A stretch of 64,000 nucleotides of DNA from Halobacillus sp. A5. Its GTDB lineage: Bacteria > Bacillota > Bacilli > Bacillales > Halobacillaceae. The notes beneath the pieces are model-generated. The model had not been told where the DNA came from and ran no database searches. It saw only the letters and a program-made list of their open reading frames with translations. Position 1 is the first letter of the stretch. Each line of letters opens with the position of its first letter. Both the position numbers and the translations under genes were made by a program. Below, piece by piece: positions 53,002 to 62,867 of this stretch. Location: NCBI RefSeq assembly GCF_024189315.1, contig NZ_JAIZEO010000002.1:310001-374000 (forward strand). The letters run 5' to 3'.

Positions 53002-55440
53002 ATGTTCAGCAATAAAGAGGAATTCAAGCAGGCTTTTTCTGAGAAAATGCAAACTGATTTGGGGAAAAAAGTAGATTCGGCCACAGAGGCTGATGCTTAC
53101 CGGGCCCTTGGTTCTTTGGTCAAGGATGAGATGAACAGAAATTGGCTGAAAACGGCAAGACATTATGAGGAAAGCAAGGAAAAGCAAGTGTACTACTTTT
53201 CTATGGAATTCTTAATTGGACGTTTGCTTGGTAATAATCTATTAAACATGCAATTGCTTTCCCTCGTAAGAGAAGGGATGAAAGAGCTTGGCTTTTCTTT
53301 AGGGGAGCTTGAAGAGATCGAGAATGACGCAGGTTTAGGTAATGGAGGTCTGGGCCGGCTGGCAGCTTGTTTCTTAGATTCACTGGCTTCCTTAGGATAC
53401 GCTGGACATGGGTACGGCATTCGATACAAATACGGCATGTTCGACCAAAGAATTATCGACGGCTACCAGGTGGAACTGCCCGACCGCTGGTTAACACAAG
53501 AGTACGTTTGGGAGGTTCGCCGGCCGGATGAAGGGGTGGAAGTACGCTTTGGCGGAGAGGTGGATATGGTAAGAACGTCTGATGGAAGCCTTAAATGCCG
53601 TCATAATAACTACGAGCAGGTACGGGCGATTCCGTATGATGTTCCGGTTGTCGGATACGGGAATGACACAGTTAATACTCTTCGACTTTGGTCCGCAGAG
53701 GCAACTGATCATGACACTTTAGTAAAAGCCTCTAAAGATGAAGATTTCAACAATTTTCTTGAGCATAAACGTTCTTTAGAAGAGATTTCAGAATTCCTTT
53801 ATCCTGATGATTCTCATGAGGATGGTAGAAGACTTCGTTTAAAACAAGAGTATTTTCTAGTGTCTGCCGGGGTTCAAAGTGCCCTCCGTAATTTTGAAAG
53901 ATTAAACCTGCCTTTATCATCTTTTCGGGACCATGCCGCCTTACACATCAATGATACCCATCCTGCCCTCGTTATCCCCGAATTAATGCGCGTGCTTATG
54001 GATGAGAAAGGTTTGGGTTGGGAAGAAGCATGGGAAATCACTCAGTCTTCTGTTTCCTATACGAACCATACGACACTTAGTGAAGCTTTAGAAACATGGC
54101 CGGTAGGGCTTGTACGAACTCTGCTGCCCCGTATTTATATGATTATTGATGAGATTAATGAACGGTTCTGTCAGTCCCTCTGGGAGAAGCACCCTGGAGA
54201 TTTTGATCGAATTGCCAGCCTCGCCATAGTAGCTGACGGGTATGTGAAAATGGCTCACTTATCTATTGTTGGGAGTCATAGTATCAATGGTGTGGCAAAG
54301 CTTCATACAGACATCTTAAAGAAAAGAGAAATGAAAATCTTTTATGACACGTTTCCTGAACGTTTTAATAATAAAACCAATGGTATTACCCATAGGCGAT
54401 GGCTGCTGCATGCGAACGAGCCTTTATCTAACTTAATTACAGAAGCGATCGGTGATACATGGATAGAAGAGCCGGATCGCTTAGAGGATCTTATGCAATA
54501 TAAGAGTGACCGTGCGTTTCTTAAGGAGATCAATGGAATTAAGCAGAAGAAGAAGAATGAGTTAGCTGATTTTATTAGAGGGTATACAGGAGTACAAATA
54601 GACCCTGATTCGATTTTTGACGTACAGATCAAACGTCTCCACGGCTATAAACGGCAGTTGTTGAATGCTTTGCATATTATGCACTTATATAATCAATTAA
54701 AAACGGACCGCCGTTATAAAATGACACCTCGAACGTTCATATTTGGAGCAAAAGCAGCACCCAGCTATCATTTTGCTAAAAAAGTTATTAAACTCATTCA
54801 TACGGTCGCTGAGGTTGTGAACAACGATCCTGTTGTGAATGAGCATATTAAGGTCGTCTTCCTGCCTAATTACTCTGTATCGCTGGCAGAAAAGATTATT
54901 CCTGCGGCCAACATCAGTGAGCAGATTTCTACTGCAGGCAAAGAGGCTTCAGGCACAGGTAATATGAAGTTTATGATGAATGGGGCACTCACCCTGGGCA
55001 CGATGGATGGAGCAAATGTTGAGATCCATGAGCTGGTAGGTGACGATTATATTTATACATTTGGTTTAAGTGCGGATGAAGTGCTTGAGTATTACAGGAA
55101 TGGCCACTATTCTTCGCGCGGGGTATATGAGCAGGATGACAGGGTTAGACATACACTGGATCAGCTTGTTCACTACAGCCCATTTTCCAAAGGTGAAACT
55201 GAATTTCAGGATATTTACGATAATCTAATAACCTTTAACGATGAATACTTTGTCTTAAAGGATTTTGCAAGCTACATTGATACGCAGGCTAGAATCGGTA
55301 AAGATTACAAGGATGTACAGCTGTGGAATAAGAAGAGTTTGATTAATATTGCACGTTCCGGTAAATTTTCAAGCGATCGGACGATACAGGAATATGCCTC
55401 CGATATTTGGAAGATTCAGCCTACCGGAATACTGAAATAA
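53002..55440 (+). CDS. glgP: Glycogen phosphorylase
   Basis: 812 aa from ATG 53002 because GGGAGGACACC lies before it; an ATG at 52987 overlaps that site. PLP-binding Lys is in GTGNMKFMMNGALTLGT near 655; NDAGLGNGGLGRLAACF near 105, VHLSKE-like active-site region (INDTHPALVIPELMRV) near 315 and IFDVQIKRLHGYKRQ near 535 are also present. It releases glucose-1-P from glycogen ends, so breakdown and synthesis are encoded together. Confidence 0.96.
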   Translation: MFSNKEEFKQAFSEKMQTDLGKKVDSATEADAYRALGSLVKDEMNRNWLKTARHYEESKEKQVYYFSMEFLIGRLLGNNLLNMQLLSLVREGMKELGFSLGELEEIENDAGLGNGGLGRLAACFLDSLASLGYAGHGYGIRYKYGMFDQRIIDGYQVELPDRWLTQEYVWEVRRPDEGVEVRFGGEVDMVRTSDGSLKCRHNNYEQVRAIPYDVPVVGYGNDTVNTLRLWSAEATDHDTLVKASKDEDFNNFLEHKRSLEEISEFLYPDDSHEDGRRLRLKQEYFLVSAGVQSALRNFERLNLPLSSFRDHAALHINDTHPALVIPELMRVLMDEKGLGWEEAWEITQSSVSYTNHTTLSEALETWPVGLVRTLLPRIYMIIDEINERFCQSLWEKHPGDFDRIASLAIVADGYVKMAHLSIVGSHSINGVAKLHTDILKKREMKIFYDTFPERFNNKTNGITHRRWLLHANEPLSNLITEAIGDTWIEEPDRLEDLMQYKSDRAFLKEINGIKQKKKNELADFIRGYTGVQIDPDSIFDVQIKRLHGYKRQLLNALHIMHLYNQLKTDRRYKMTPRTFIFGAKAAPSYHFAKKVIKLIHTVAEVVNNDPVVNEHIKVVFLPNYSVSLAEKIIPAANISEQISTAGKEASGTGNMKFMMNGALTLGTMDGANVEIHELVGDDYIYTFGLSADEVLEYYRNGHYSSRGVYEQDDRVRHTLDQLVHYSPFSKGETEFQDIYDNLITFNDEYFVLKDFASYIDTQARIGKDYKDVQLWNKKSLINIARSGKFSSDRTIQEYASDIWKIQPTGILK

Positions 55441-55461
55441 GACGTAGAGGGAGGACTTCTT

Positions 55462-57381
55462 GTGAGACAACTGGATATGAATCATAACAGTTTCGAAACA
55501 AAGTATAGAGAACCTTTTGGAGCAGTTCCAAGAGGTTCTAACGTTACACTAACAATCGATGTTCACAGCCGGATAAATGTGTCACGCGTTGTTCTTCATT
55601 ACATCTTAGACAAATCGGATCAAGAGCACACGAAGATTATGGACCTTTATAGTGAGGAACACCAGTACAATTCGTTTGAATGTGTGGTGGAAATGCCTGA
55701 AGAACCACAGTTGGTCTGGTATTATTTCGAGGTCATCACAACAGAAGCCACATACTTTTACGGTCGTGTAAACATTGAAGAGAGCGGAGATGGAGTTGTT
55801 TACGAACAAGTCCCGCCATCCTGGCAGATAACTGTTTATGATGCAAGCTTTGATACACCAAGCTGGTGGAAACATGCTACGATGTATCAAATCTTTCCTG
55901 ACCGCTTTTACCGGGAAGGTGAACCGGACCTAAAGAAGGCTCCAAAGACAAGCTTAATGCACACTCATTGGGAAAATGATCCCTATTACATTAGAGACGA
56001 AGACGGCGGTGTGGTTCGCTGGGATTTCTTTGGAGGGAATTTAGAAGGAATTGAAAAAAAGCTCGATTATATTCAGTCACTGGGCGTTACAGTAATCTAC
56101 TTAAATCCGATCTTCGAAGCAGAGAGCAACCACCGCTATGACACCGGCGATTACCACAGTATAGATCCACTCTTAGGTACAAAAGATGACTTCGAGCAAT
56201 TAATCAAGAAAGCGAAAGAGCGTGGAATGGAAATTATGCTTGATGGTGTCTTCAGTCATACCGGCAGCAACAGTATATACTTCAATCAGCGGGACGAATA
56301 TGACTCAGTCGGAGCCTATCAATCTAAGGATTCTCCTTATTATTCATGGTATAAGTTTCATAATCATCCAGATGAATATGAAGCCTGGTGGGGAGTAGGA
56401 ACTCTGCCGACGTTAAATAAGGAAGAGGAGAGCTATCAGCATTTCTTAATACACGATGAAAACAGCGTGATTAAAACCTGGCAGCAGTCTGGATTAAATC
56501 ATTGGCGGTTAGATGTTGCCGACGAATTAACAGATGATCTTATCAGGCAGATTTATCAGCAGTTAAAGAAAGAAGACAAAGATAGTGTCCTGATCGGGGA
56601 AGTCTGGGAAGATGCGTCGAATAAATCGGCATACGGACAAAGAAGAGATTATTTTTTAGGTGGAGTTCTTGATTCCGTTATGAATTATCCCCTTAGAGAG
56701 CTTATGCTTCATTTTATGAAGGGAGAGGTTGATGCTTACTACGTAAAGCGCAGGTTGTTAACTTTAAGTGAGCATTACCCTAAGCCTTACTTCTATGCAT
56801 TAATGAATATGCTGTCGAGTCATGATGTGGAAAGAATAAAAACAATGCTGGACGGATTCCTTCCGGAAGAGATCAATGAAGACCAAAGAGACGGGATCGT
56901 GCAGGCTCAAGTAAAAGCGCTTAGTCTCTGGCTTTATGCCTTTCCCGGCGTTCCTTCTTTGTATTATGGAGATGAGGCAGGTCTTACTGGAGGCGGAGAT
57001 CCTGATAATCGCAAGCCTTACCCGTGGGGGAGAGAAGAAGAAGAGCTTATGACATGGTACAAGAACATTGGGTTGTGGCGTAAAGAGCACCAGGCGCTCC
57101 GAACAGGTAATTGGGTACCGCACGCATTGCATGAGGATGTATTTGCTTTTGAACGCTGGACAGATAACGGTGTTGATTCTTTTGGTGAAGAAGCGAATGA
57201 TGAACACATCATTTTTCTCATGAACCGGAATATTGATGAAGAAATAGAAATTAATATATCCGCCCGCAAAGGGAAATGGCAGCATCTGGACAATAAGCGA
57301 AGGATTTTTCAAACGAAAAATGATCAGCTTACGTTAAAGCTCCAGCCTTCTGAATGTTTTCTGCTTCGTCACATGCATTAA
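55462..57381 (+). CDS. GH13 amylase (cyclomaltodextrinase/neopullulanase-like)
   Basis: 639 aa from a GTG start with GGGAGG upstream. N-terminal beta domain (about 1-130, CBM34-like), then the barrel: MLDGVFSHTG near 253, HWRLDVADEL with the nucleophile Asp near 349, VLIGEVWED with the acid Glu near 380, LSSHDVERI near 449. No signal peptide, so it acts in the cell, probably on limit dextrins or maltodextrins released from glycogen. The exact bond specificity cannot be read from sequence. Last gene of the unit. Confidence 0.88.
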   Translation: MRQLDMNHNSFETKYREPFGAVPRGSNVTLTIDVHSRINVSRVVLHYILDKSDQEHTKIMDLYSEEHQYNSFECVVEMPEEPQLVWYYFEVITTEATYFYGRVNIEESGDGVVYEQVPPSWQITVYDASFDTPSWWKHATMYQIFPDRFYREGEPDLKKAPKTSLMHTHWENDPYYIRDEDGGVVRWDFFGGNLEGIEKKLDYIQSLGVTVIYLNPIFEAESNHRYDTGDYHSIDPLLGTKDDFEQLIKKAKERGMEIMLDGVFSHTGSNSIYFNQRDEYDSVGAYQSKDSPYYSWYKFHNHPDEYEAWWGVGTLPTLNKEEESYQHFLIHDENSVIKTWQQSGLNHWRLDVADELTDDLIRQIYQQLKKEDKDSVLIGEVWEDASNKSAYGQRRDYFLGGVLDSVMNYPLRELMLHFMKGEVDAYYVKRRLLTLSEHYPKPYFYALMNMLSSHDVERIKTMLDGFLPEEINEDQRDGIVQAQVKALSLWLYAFPGVPSLYYGDEAGLTGGGDPDNRKPYPWGREEEELMTWYKNIGLWRKEHQALRTGNWVPHALHEDVFAFERWTDNGVDSFGEEANDEHIIFLMNRNIDEEIEINISARKGKWQHLDNKRRIFQTKNDQLTLKLQPSECFLLRHMH

Positions 57382-57398
57382 GAAAATGGGCGTAAATA

Positions 57399-57432
57399 AA
57401 AAGTCAGCTCAATGTATAAGGAGCTGACTTTT
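57399..57432. terminator. Terminator after the glycogen cluster
   Basis: AAAAGTCAGCTC (57399-57410) / GAGCTGACTTTT (57421-57432), 12 bp perfect; works on both strands and so may also end the small converging gene. Confidence 0.9.
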
Positions 57433-57442
57433 CTGTGTTTTA

Positions 57443-57544
57443 TTATCTAAAGTCTCTGTTGGCCTCATTTACACGGCAGACAGCTGTATACAATACAGTT
57501 GCGCTTAATGAAACTAAAGTGATCAGCCAAAAGAAATTCTTCAT
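57443..57544 (-). CDS. 33-aa membrane peptide
   Basis: A very short gene that standard calls would miss: MKNFFWLITLVSLSATVLY followed by TAVCRVNEANRDFR. GAGAGGAG lies nine bases before the ATG. One membrane helix (about 3-22) and a charged tail. It lies between the NDH-2 gene (stop 57566, same strand, 22 bases upstream) and the glycogen terminator, so it may be cotranscribed with ndh. Function unknown; it could be a small subunit or a membrane-active peptide. Confidence 0.6.
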   Translation of the reverse strand: MKNFFWLITLVSLSATVLYTAVCRVNEANRDFR

Positions 57545-57565
57545 AAGAAGATCTCCTCTCTGCAT

Positions 57566-58780
57566 TTAAGTTAATTTAACTTTTCCTTTCTTAAGAACCA
57601 GCTTTGGTCCGCCCACTAAATATAAATAGCGGTCATCAATGATATTCTTCATCGCTTTTGCTTTTATACCGTAAAGCTTCTTGTCGTCAAGAATGGTACC
57701 CATGGCATCGCTGCCTCCCAGGGAAGCCACTGTTCCTTTATAATCAAATGCGAAATCCTGCAGCTCTTCATTTCTCAACAAGGCTTTCACGTTTGAAGCA
57801 CAAGTTTCAGCTTCTTGAATGGCACTTTGAGCATTTGCCGGATAAGGGCGGTCGTTTTCCTTATCCATCACCCAGGAACAGTCTCCGATTATAAAAATAT
57901 GATCATGGCCAGGTACTCGCAGGTCATGGTCCACGTTAACTTTTCCTTTCACTAGTTCAAAGCCGGAGTCTTTCACTACTGGACTGGCTTGTACACCTCC
58001 GGTCCATACGACTGTGCCGGCCTTAATTACTTCATGATCGTCCCCAATGATAAAGCCTTCCTCCGTACACTCCTGGATTTTAGCTCCGATTCTAAACTCG
58101 ATGCCTCGCTCTTCAAGGGATTTTTGAGCGTACTCCACTAAGTCATCTTCAAATCCAGGTAAAATGGCTGGGGCTGCTTCTACGTTAATAATCCGTACTT
58201 TTTCACGTTCAATATTATATTCTATGCACAATTCAGGAACACGTTTAGCAAGCTCACCGACAAATTCGATACCAGTAAAGCCTGCTCCCCCAACAAGAAT
58301 AGTAAGGGCATCTTCACTTTTTTCCGCCCCGCTGCTGTAACGGGCAAATTGGAATTCAATGTGATCCCGAATATGACGGCTGCTGTTAATGTTCTCAATT
58401 TTAAGTGCGTGTTCTTTTATACCGGGAATGCCAAAGGTCGCTGTTTCAAAACCTAAAGCAATAACGAGGTAATCGTAGCTGAGCTCACCATTTTCCAGTA
58501 ACACTCGTTTTTCGTCTTTATTTATTTTCACAACAGAATCAAAATGCAGCTGAACCCGCTTTGTATTGATAACATCACTAATCATGACTCTCGAACTGTT
58601 TGGCGTAGCAGTACCTGCTGCCACTTCGTGAAGCCACGTGGTTAAATAATGATAATTATGTTTATTTACCAACGTGATGTCTGCCTCATCAGGTCTAAGC
58701 TGCTGAGAGAGTCTTTTTGTTGTCATCATTCCTGCATAGCCTGCACCCAGGACTAAAATCTTTGGTTTGTTCGCATTCAT
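57566..58780 (-). CDS. ndh: Type II NADH:quinone oxidoreductase
   Basis: 404 aa from ATG 58780, placed by AAAGGTGG upstream; the frame to 58819 lacks a site. FAD-binding VLGAGYAGMMT at 8-18, NADH-binding LVGGAGFTGIEFVGELAKRVPEL (in part) near 158, and the second FAD motif HDHIFIIGDCSW near 296. Single-subunit, non-pumping dehydrogenase on the inner face of the membrane that feeds menaquinol to oxidases such as the qox enzyme encoded in this window. Confidence 0.92.
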   Translation of the reverse strand: MNANKPKILVLGAGYAGMMTTKRLSQQLRPDEADITLVNKHNYHYLTTWLHEVAAGTATPNSSRVMISDVINTKRVQLHFDSVVKINKDEKRVLLENGELSYDYLVIALGFETATFGIPGIKEHALKIENINSSRHIRDHIEFQFARYSSGAEKSEDALTILVGGAGFTGIEFVGELAKRVPELCIEYNIEREKVRIINVEAAPAILPGFEDDLVEYAQKSLEERGIEFRIGAKIQECTEEGFIIGDDHEVIKAGTVVWTGGVQASPVVKDSGFELVKGKVNVDHDLRVPGHDHIFIIGDCSWVMDKENDRPYPANAQSAIQEAETCASNVKALLRNEELQDFAFDYKGTVASLGGSDAMGTILDDKKLYGIKAKAMKNIIDDRYLYLVGGPKLVLKKGKVKLT

Positions 58781-59019
58781 TTGACATCCACCTTTCCTAA
58801 GAATTGCAATCCATGACACGAGACGATGGTTTCGTGTTTGAATTTGATATACTCTCCTATTATAACAATGACTGATAGTAATGTTGTAATCATAACCATT
58901 AGGAAGAATAAAAGGTTTGCTTTATGACAAGCTATTCTCTACTCTCATAGGGAACATTCTTGAAAAATAATGTCATATCAAGGAAAATATAAATAACGCA
59001 CAGGTGGAGGAGGGACAAT

Positions 59020-60279
59020 GTGAAGCTTGGCTTACAACAGAAGCAGACCACTCAGTTGAATATGACTAAAGAGCTTCGTCAAGCTATATCTCTACTGCAA
59101 TATTCTCAACAGGAAATCATCGAATTTATAAATGAACAGGTGATGGAAAATCCTCTTTTGGAGATGGATACAAGCAGGAAATCTCCTTCAGCGCACGATT
59201 ATACAGTTGACCAATTTCCAGAAGCAGTTAAGGGCTGGCGTCAATCTCTAATCGAACAAGCAGGTGTGTTACCATTAACCCCCTCTGACCGAAGTTGTCT
59301 TAAAGGGTTTATTGAAAGGTTGGATGATCAAGGATTTCTCCCTTACAACGATGAAGACCTTGCTGAATTATTTCAACTGCAGGAGCGAAAAGTAAAAGTA
59401 TTGCGTAAGTATTTAATTGAACTTGAACCTCGCGGCACCGGCGCCTATGACTTTAAAGATTTTCTGCTCCTGCAGATTAAGGAAGATGACCACAAATCAA
59501 GGGTGACGAAGCTGCTTATCGAACGTTATCTCCCTGAAGTCGCAGCCGGTCACATCGAAGAGTTGGCAGAGAAGCTGTCATTAAACATAAAAGATGTCCA
59601 ATCATCCATTGATTATTTAAAGGAGTTGCAGCCACGTCCTTTGCTGGCACAGCTTGATCCTAATTCGTACATTGTGCCCGACTTCTTACTGGAATATGAC
59701 AGCGGAAGCTTTAAAGTTACATTAAACCAGCTGGATGAACCAAGCGTATATATTACTCCATACAATCAAAAAGTAGATAAAGAAGGGGAAGAGTTTCTAA
59801 AGAAATGTTATCAGAGAGCTTCCTGGCTCCTGCGCAGTATTGATAATCGTAAACAGACGATGCTGCAGGTGGCTCGAGCGGTTCTAGATAAGCAGACAAC
59901 CTATCTAGAAGCAGAAGAGAAGGGGCCTTTTGCTCCATTAACTTTAAAGCAGATTGCAGAAGAAACTGGTATGCACGAATCTACGGTAAGCCGCACGCTT
60001 ACTGATAAATTTGTGAAAAGCCCAAAAGGCATTTTCCGCTTGGATCAATTTTTTACATCAAGTCTTGAAGGGAACGGAGGAACTTTAGTTTCGTCTCAAT
60101 ATGTCAAAGAATTAATTGAAAAGCTCATAGAGGAGGAAGATAAACGAAAACCAGATTCAGATCAAAGTATTGCGAATGAGCTTCAACAAAAGTATCATAT
60201 TGCAGTGTCCCGCCGCACGGTGACAAAATACAGAGTAGGGTTAAATATCCCTTCCTCTTTTAAAAGAAAATTAACGTAA
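59020..60279 (+). CDS. sigL: RNA polymerase sigma-54 factor
   Basis: 419 aa from GTG 59020 behind GGAGGAGGG. Region I is Gln-rich (LGLQQKQTTQLNMTKELRQAISLLQYSQQ in part), the core-binding region covers about 70-250, the HTH is near 310-330 (LKQIAEETGMHESTVSRTL) and the RpoN box is VSRRTVTKYRVGL near 400. It directs transcription from -24/-12 promoters with enhancer-binding partners. I saw no enhancer-binding activator and no clear -24/-12 site in this window. Confidence 0.95.
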   Translation: MKLGLQQKQTTQLNMTKELRQAISLLQYSQQEIIEFINEQVMENPLLEMDTSRKSPSAHDYTVDQFPEAVKGWRQSLIEQAGVLPLTPSDRSCLKGFIERLDDQGFLPYNDEDLAELFQLQERKVKVLRKYLIELEPRGTGAYDFKDFLLLQIKEDDHKSRVTKLLIERYLPEVAAGHIEELAEKLSLNIKDVQSSIDYLKELQPRPLLAQLDPNSYIVPDFLLEYDSGSFKVTLNQLDEPSVYITPYNQKVDKEGEEFLKKCYQRASWLLRSIDNRKQTMLQVARAVLDKQTTYLEAEEKGPFAPLTLKQIAEETGMHESTVSRTLTDKFVKSPKGIFRLDQFFTSSLEGNGGTLVSSQYVKELIEKLIEEEDKRKPDSDQSIANELQQKYHIAVSRRTVTKYRVGLNIPSSFKRKLT

Positions 60280-60312
60280 AGCCCTTCGAAAAGGCAGAAA
60301 AGGAGTATCATC

Positions 60313-61212
60313 ATGAAATCATATCCACAAGAACAAATTCAAGCTTACAAAGAAAAGCACAAACATACGGGGCGTCTCCTCATTAAATGTCCAGATCAGC
60401 CGGGTATAGTTTCAGCGGTTACCCGATTCCTGCATGAGAATGAGGCAAATATTATTGAATCCAATCAATATACAACCGATCCCCAGGACGGAAAGTTTTT
60501 TATGAGAATTGAATTTGAATCGCCTAAACTACCTGCAGCAGAAGAAGATGTTAAGAAAAACTTTGCAGTCATCGCCCAGTCATTTGAAATGGAATGGTCG
60601 CTTAAAGGGGCCTATAACGTAAAGAAAACGGCTGTCTTTGCATCTAAAGAGCTTCATTGTTTACGTGAATTGCTTTTAGAGTGGCAAAGTGGAGATCTGC
60701 TGGCTGATATTAAGATGGTTGTAAGTAACCATGAAGATTGTAAGGAGCTGGTCGAGTCATTCGGGCTTCCATTTTTCCATATTCCCTCTAATAAAAATAT
60801 CCGTAAGCAGGTCGAGGAAAAGCAGCTTTCACTGCTTAAAGAATATGAGATAGATTTAATTGTTCTTGCACGCTATATGCAAATTCTTACGCCGGATTTT
60901 GTCGCCGCTTTTCCTTGTCAGATTATCAACATTCATCATTCTTTTCTTCCGGCGTTTATTGGAGCTAATCCTCATCAGAGAGCCTACGACCGCGGAGTAA
61001 AGCTCATTGGAGCTACCTCCCATTACGTAACTAACGATTTGGATGAAGGGCCGATTATAGAACAGGATATTGTCAGGGTTGATCACAGGGACAGTGTAGA
61101 AGACCTTAAGAAAATGGGGCGGTCTGTGGAACGTACTGTATTGGCACGTGGGGTGAAATGGGATCTGGAAGATCGTTTGATAGTTCACGAGAATAAAACG
61201 ATTGTATTTTAA
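60313..61212 (+). CDS. purU: Formyltetrahydrofolate deformylase
   Basis: 299 aa with AAAAGGAG before ATG. An N-terminal ACT domain (GRLLIKCPDQPGIVSAVTRFL, 20-40) precedes the formyltransferase-like domain: ARYMQILTPDFV, INIHHSFLPAFIGANPHQRAYDRG (in part) near 215 with the catalytic Asn-His pair, and GATSHYVTNDLDEGPII near 236 with the Asp. It releases formate from 10-formyl-THF and so balances C1 pools. 33 bases from sigL and probably cotranscribed. Confidence 0.95.
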   Translation: MKSYPQEQIQAYKEKHKHTGRLLIKCPDQPGIVSAVTRFLHENEANIIESNQYTTDPQDGKFFMRIEFESPKLPAAEEDVKKNFAVIAQSFEMEWSLKGAYNVKKTAVFASKELHCLRELLLEWQSGDLLADIKMVVSNHEDCKELVESFGLPFFHIPSNKNIRKQVEEKQLSLLKEYEIDLIVLARYMQILTPDFVAAFPCQIINIHHSFLPAFIGANPHQRAYDRGVKLIGATSHYVTNDLDEGPIIEQDIVRVDHRDSVEDLKKMGRSVERTVLARGVKWDLEDRLIVHENKTIVF

Positions 61213-61473
61213 ACAACAGCTATGCTCCATTTACTATGAACAACTGATTTTGCAGCCATTTAATATTTGTCCAGCGGCCGGAAAGTCTGCAATAAAACAC
61301 TCCCGCCGCATTTGGTTGGAAAAAGGGATGGTGTGAAACGAACCGCCTATTATTCTCATTCAATCCGTGTATATAAAGAAAACGGAGCTTTAAGAGAGTG
61401 AGACAATTACTTGTATTTCTTACGTTCGATAGAACCAGACGCCATAGTTACTGAATAAATGCGAGGTGGTAGT

Positions 61474-62349
61474 TTGACAAGTAAAACTCCTTTTTTTATG
61501 GTTCTCCTTTCAGCCTCACTGTGGGGAACTACAGGGACCGCACAAACCTTCCTGCAGAACAGCCACCCCATATCGGTAGGCGCTATGCGATTAGCAGTAG
61601 GCGGGGTGTTTTTGTTTGCGGTGGCTGTTTCCCTGAGAAAGTTTTCCTTTAAAGGATTACCAAAAAAATATGTAGCATGTGCAGCTGTTTGTATGGCCTG
61701 CTATCAGCCGTTTTTCTTTTCTGCGGTAAGTATGACAGGGGTGGCTGTAGGTACTGTTGTAGGTATTGGAAGCGCGCCTATTATGGCAGGAGCTATAGAC
61801 TGGCTGATTATGAAAAGAAATAAATCCTGGAAATGGTGGAGCGCTACAAGTCTTTCTATTCTTGGGTGCCTGCTGTTGTTTGTAAATAGTGAAGATGTTG
61901 TTATTCACCCGCTCGGAATACTATTTGCCTTAGGTGCAGGACTGTCATTTGCGGGCTACACGTTATTAAGTGAAAAGCTGGTTAAAAATGAATCGCCGGT
62001 TTCCGTATCGGCGGTTGTTTTTTTAATAAGTGCAGTGTTACTCGCTCCTTTTCTATTTTTATTTGACAGCAGCTGGTTACTTAACCTAAATGGGGTATTG
62101 GTAAGCCTCCACCTGGGTGTTCTGGCAACAGGGGCCGCGTATCTCCTGTTCTCAAAAGGGTTAGTTCAGCTTCAAGGTTCAACAGCGGTTTCTCTTTCGC
62201 TCGCAGAACCGTTAACTGCAGCTATTCTGGGAGTATTTGTAGTTGGTGAAATGTTTTCGTTATTATCATGGGCTGGAATAGCGTTGATTTTTAGTGGGTT
62301 AACTATTCTATCTGTCCCTCATAAAAAAACTTATCCAAAAGCTGCTTAA
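61474..62349 (+). CDS. EamA/DMT-family transporter
   Basis: 291 aa if started at TTG 61474, seven bases after GAGGTGG; ATG 61459 has no site before it. Ten membrane helices as two EamA repeats (FFMVLLSASLWGTTGTAQTFL near 4; AGYTLLSEKLV near 155). The family exports metabolites or amino acids or imports drugs; no specificity can be stated. Followed by a strong terminator. Confidence 0.87.
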   Translation: MTSKTPFFMVLLSASLWGTTGTAQTFLQNSHPISVGAMRLAVGGVFLFAVAVSLRKFSFKGLPKKYVACAAVCMACYQPFFFSAVSMTGVAVGTVVGIGSAPIMAGAIDWLIMKRNKSWKWWSATSLSILGCLLLFVNSEDVVIHPLGILFALGAGLSFAGYTLLSEKLVKNESPVSVSAVVFLISAVLLAPFLFLFDSSWLLNLNGVLVSLHLGVLATGAAYLLFSKGLVQLQGSTAVSLSLAEPLTAAILGVFVVGEMFSLLSWAGIALIFSGLTILSVPHKKTYPKAA

Positions 62350-62376
62350 ATCATTTCCCGGGAAATATCGACAAGA

Positions 62377-62417
62377 AAACCTACCCCGAGACCTTAAATG
62401 GTCAGGGGTAGGTTTTT
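62377..62417 (+). terminator. Terminator of the EamA transporter gene
   Basis: AAACCTACCCC (62377-62387) / GGGGTAGGTTT (62405-62415), with an inner ACC/GGT pair and T-run. Confidence 0.9.
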
Positions 62418-62582
62418 ATATGTAAAAGGGGGAGCCTGGCCCTAGACACCGCGAGCAAATGCACCGATCCCTTCAAAGCTGTTACATGCCCGTCAATTGA
62501 CACTATGCCTGTACAAAGTATGGGTGGAAATCATTAAGGCACAGATTAAATGCTACGAACGTGGTTTTTTTGAGGTCCCTTG

Positions 62583-62867
62583 ATCAAACAGCATCAGCCA
62601 AACCATAGATAGTATCGTTAGCAAGTGATTCAGCCTCCTCCTTTGCAGTAAACTTCTTACGAAACTCCATACTTCCTCGTGCACCATCAGATTACGCCGC
62701 ATAAAGGTCCTTGGTAAATAGAAGAAGCCGCCTTGAAGCCCAAGTGCTTCCGTTCGGAGGACCTCTTCTTTTTGCTCAATCTCTACATAACTTTCGTAAG
62801 GTGTTCGGCTGAAATAAGTGGACAGGTATGGGTGTCTTCAGCAAACGATGCGGATTGCGTGTTTAGC
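62583..62867 (-). pseudogene. Remnant of betaine aldehyde dehydrogenase (gbsA), C-terminal segment
   Basis: Read on the minus strand, three frames carry pieces of one aldehyde dehydrogenase in the right order: PLISAEHLTKV (near 62821-62788), then YVEIEQKE, then LQGGFFYLP near 62735, MVHEEVW near 62680, and KFTAKEEAESLANDTIYGLADAV (in part) ending at a TGA near 62584. These match the GbsA segments GPLISAEH, YIEIGKQE, GFFLLPTIF, VQEEVFGP and EEAVELANDSIYGLAGAV. At least two frameshifts and loss of both ends show it is dead. It lies beside gbsR. Confidence 0.8.

Noticed and set aside
59020-60279. Sigma-54 target promoters near sigL
   Set aside because: I found no convincing TGGCAC-N5-TTGCA site by eye in the window; a systematic scan is needed.
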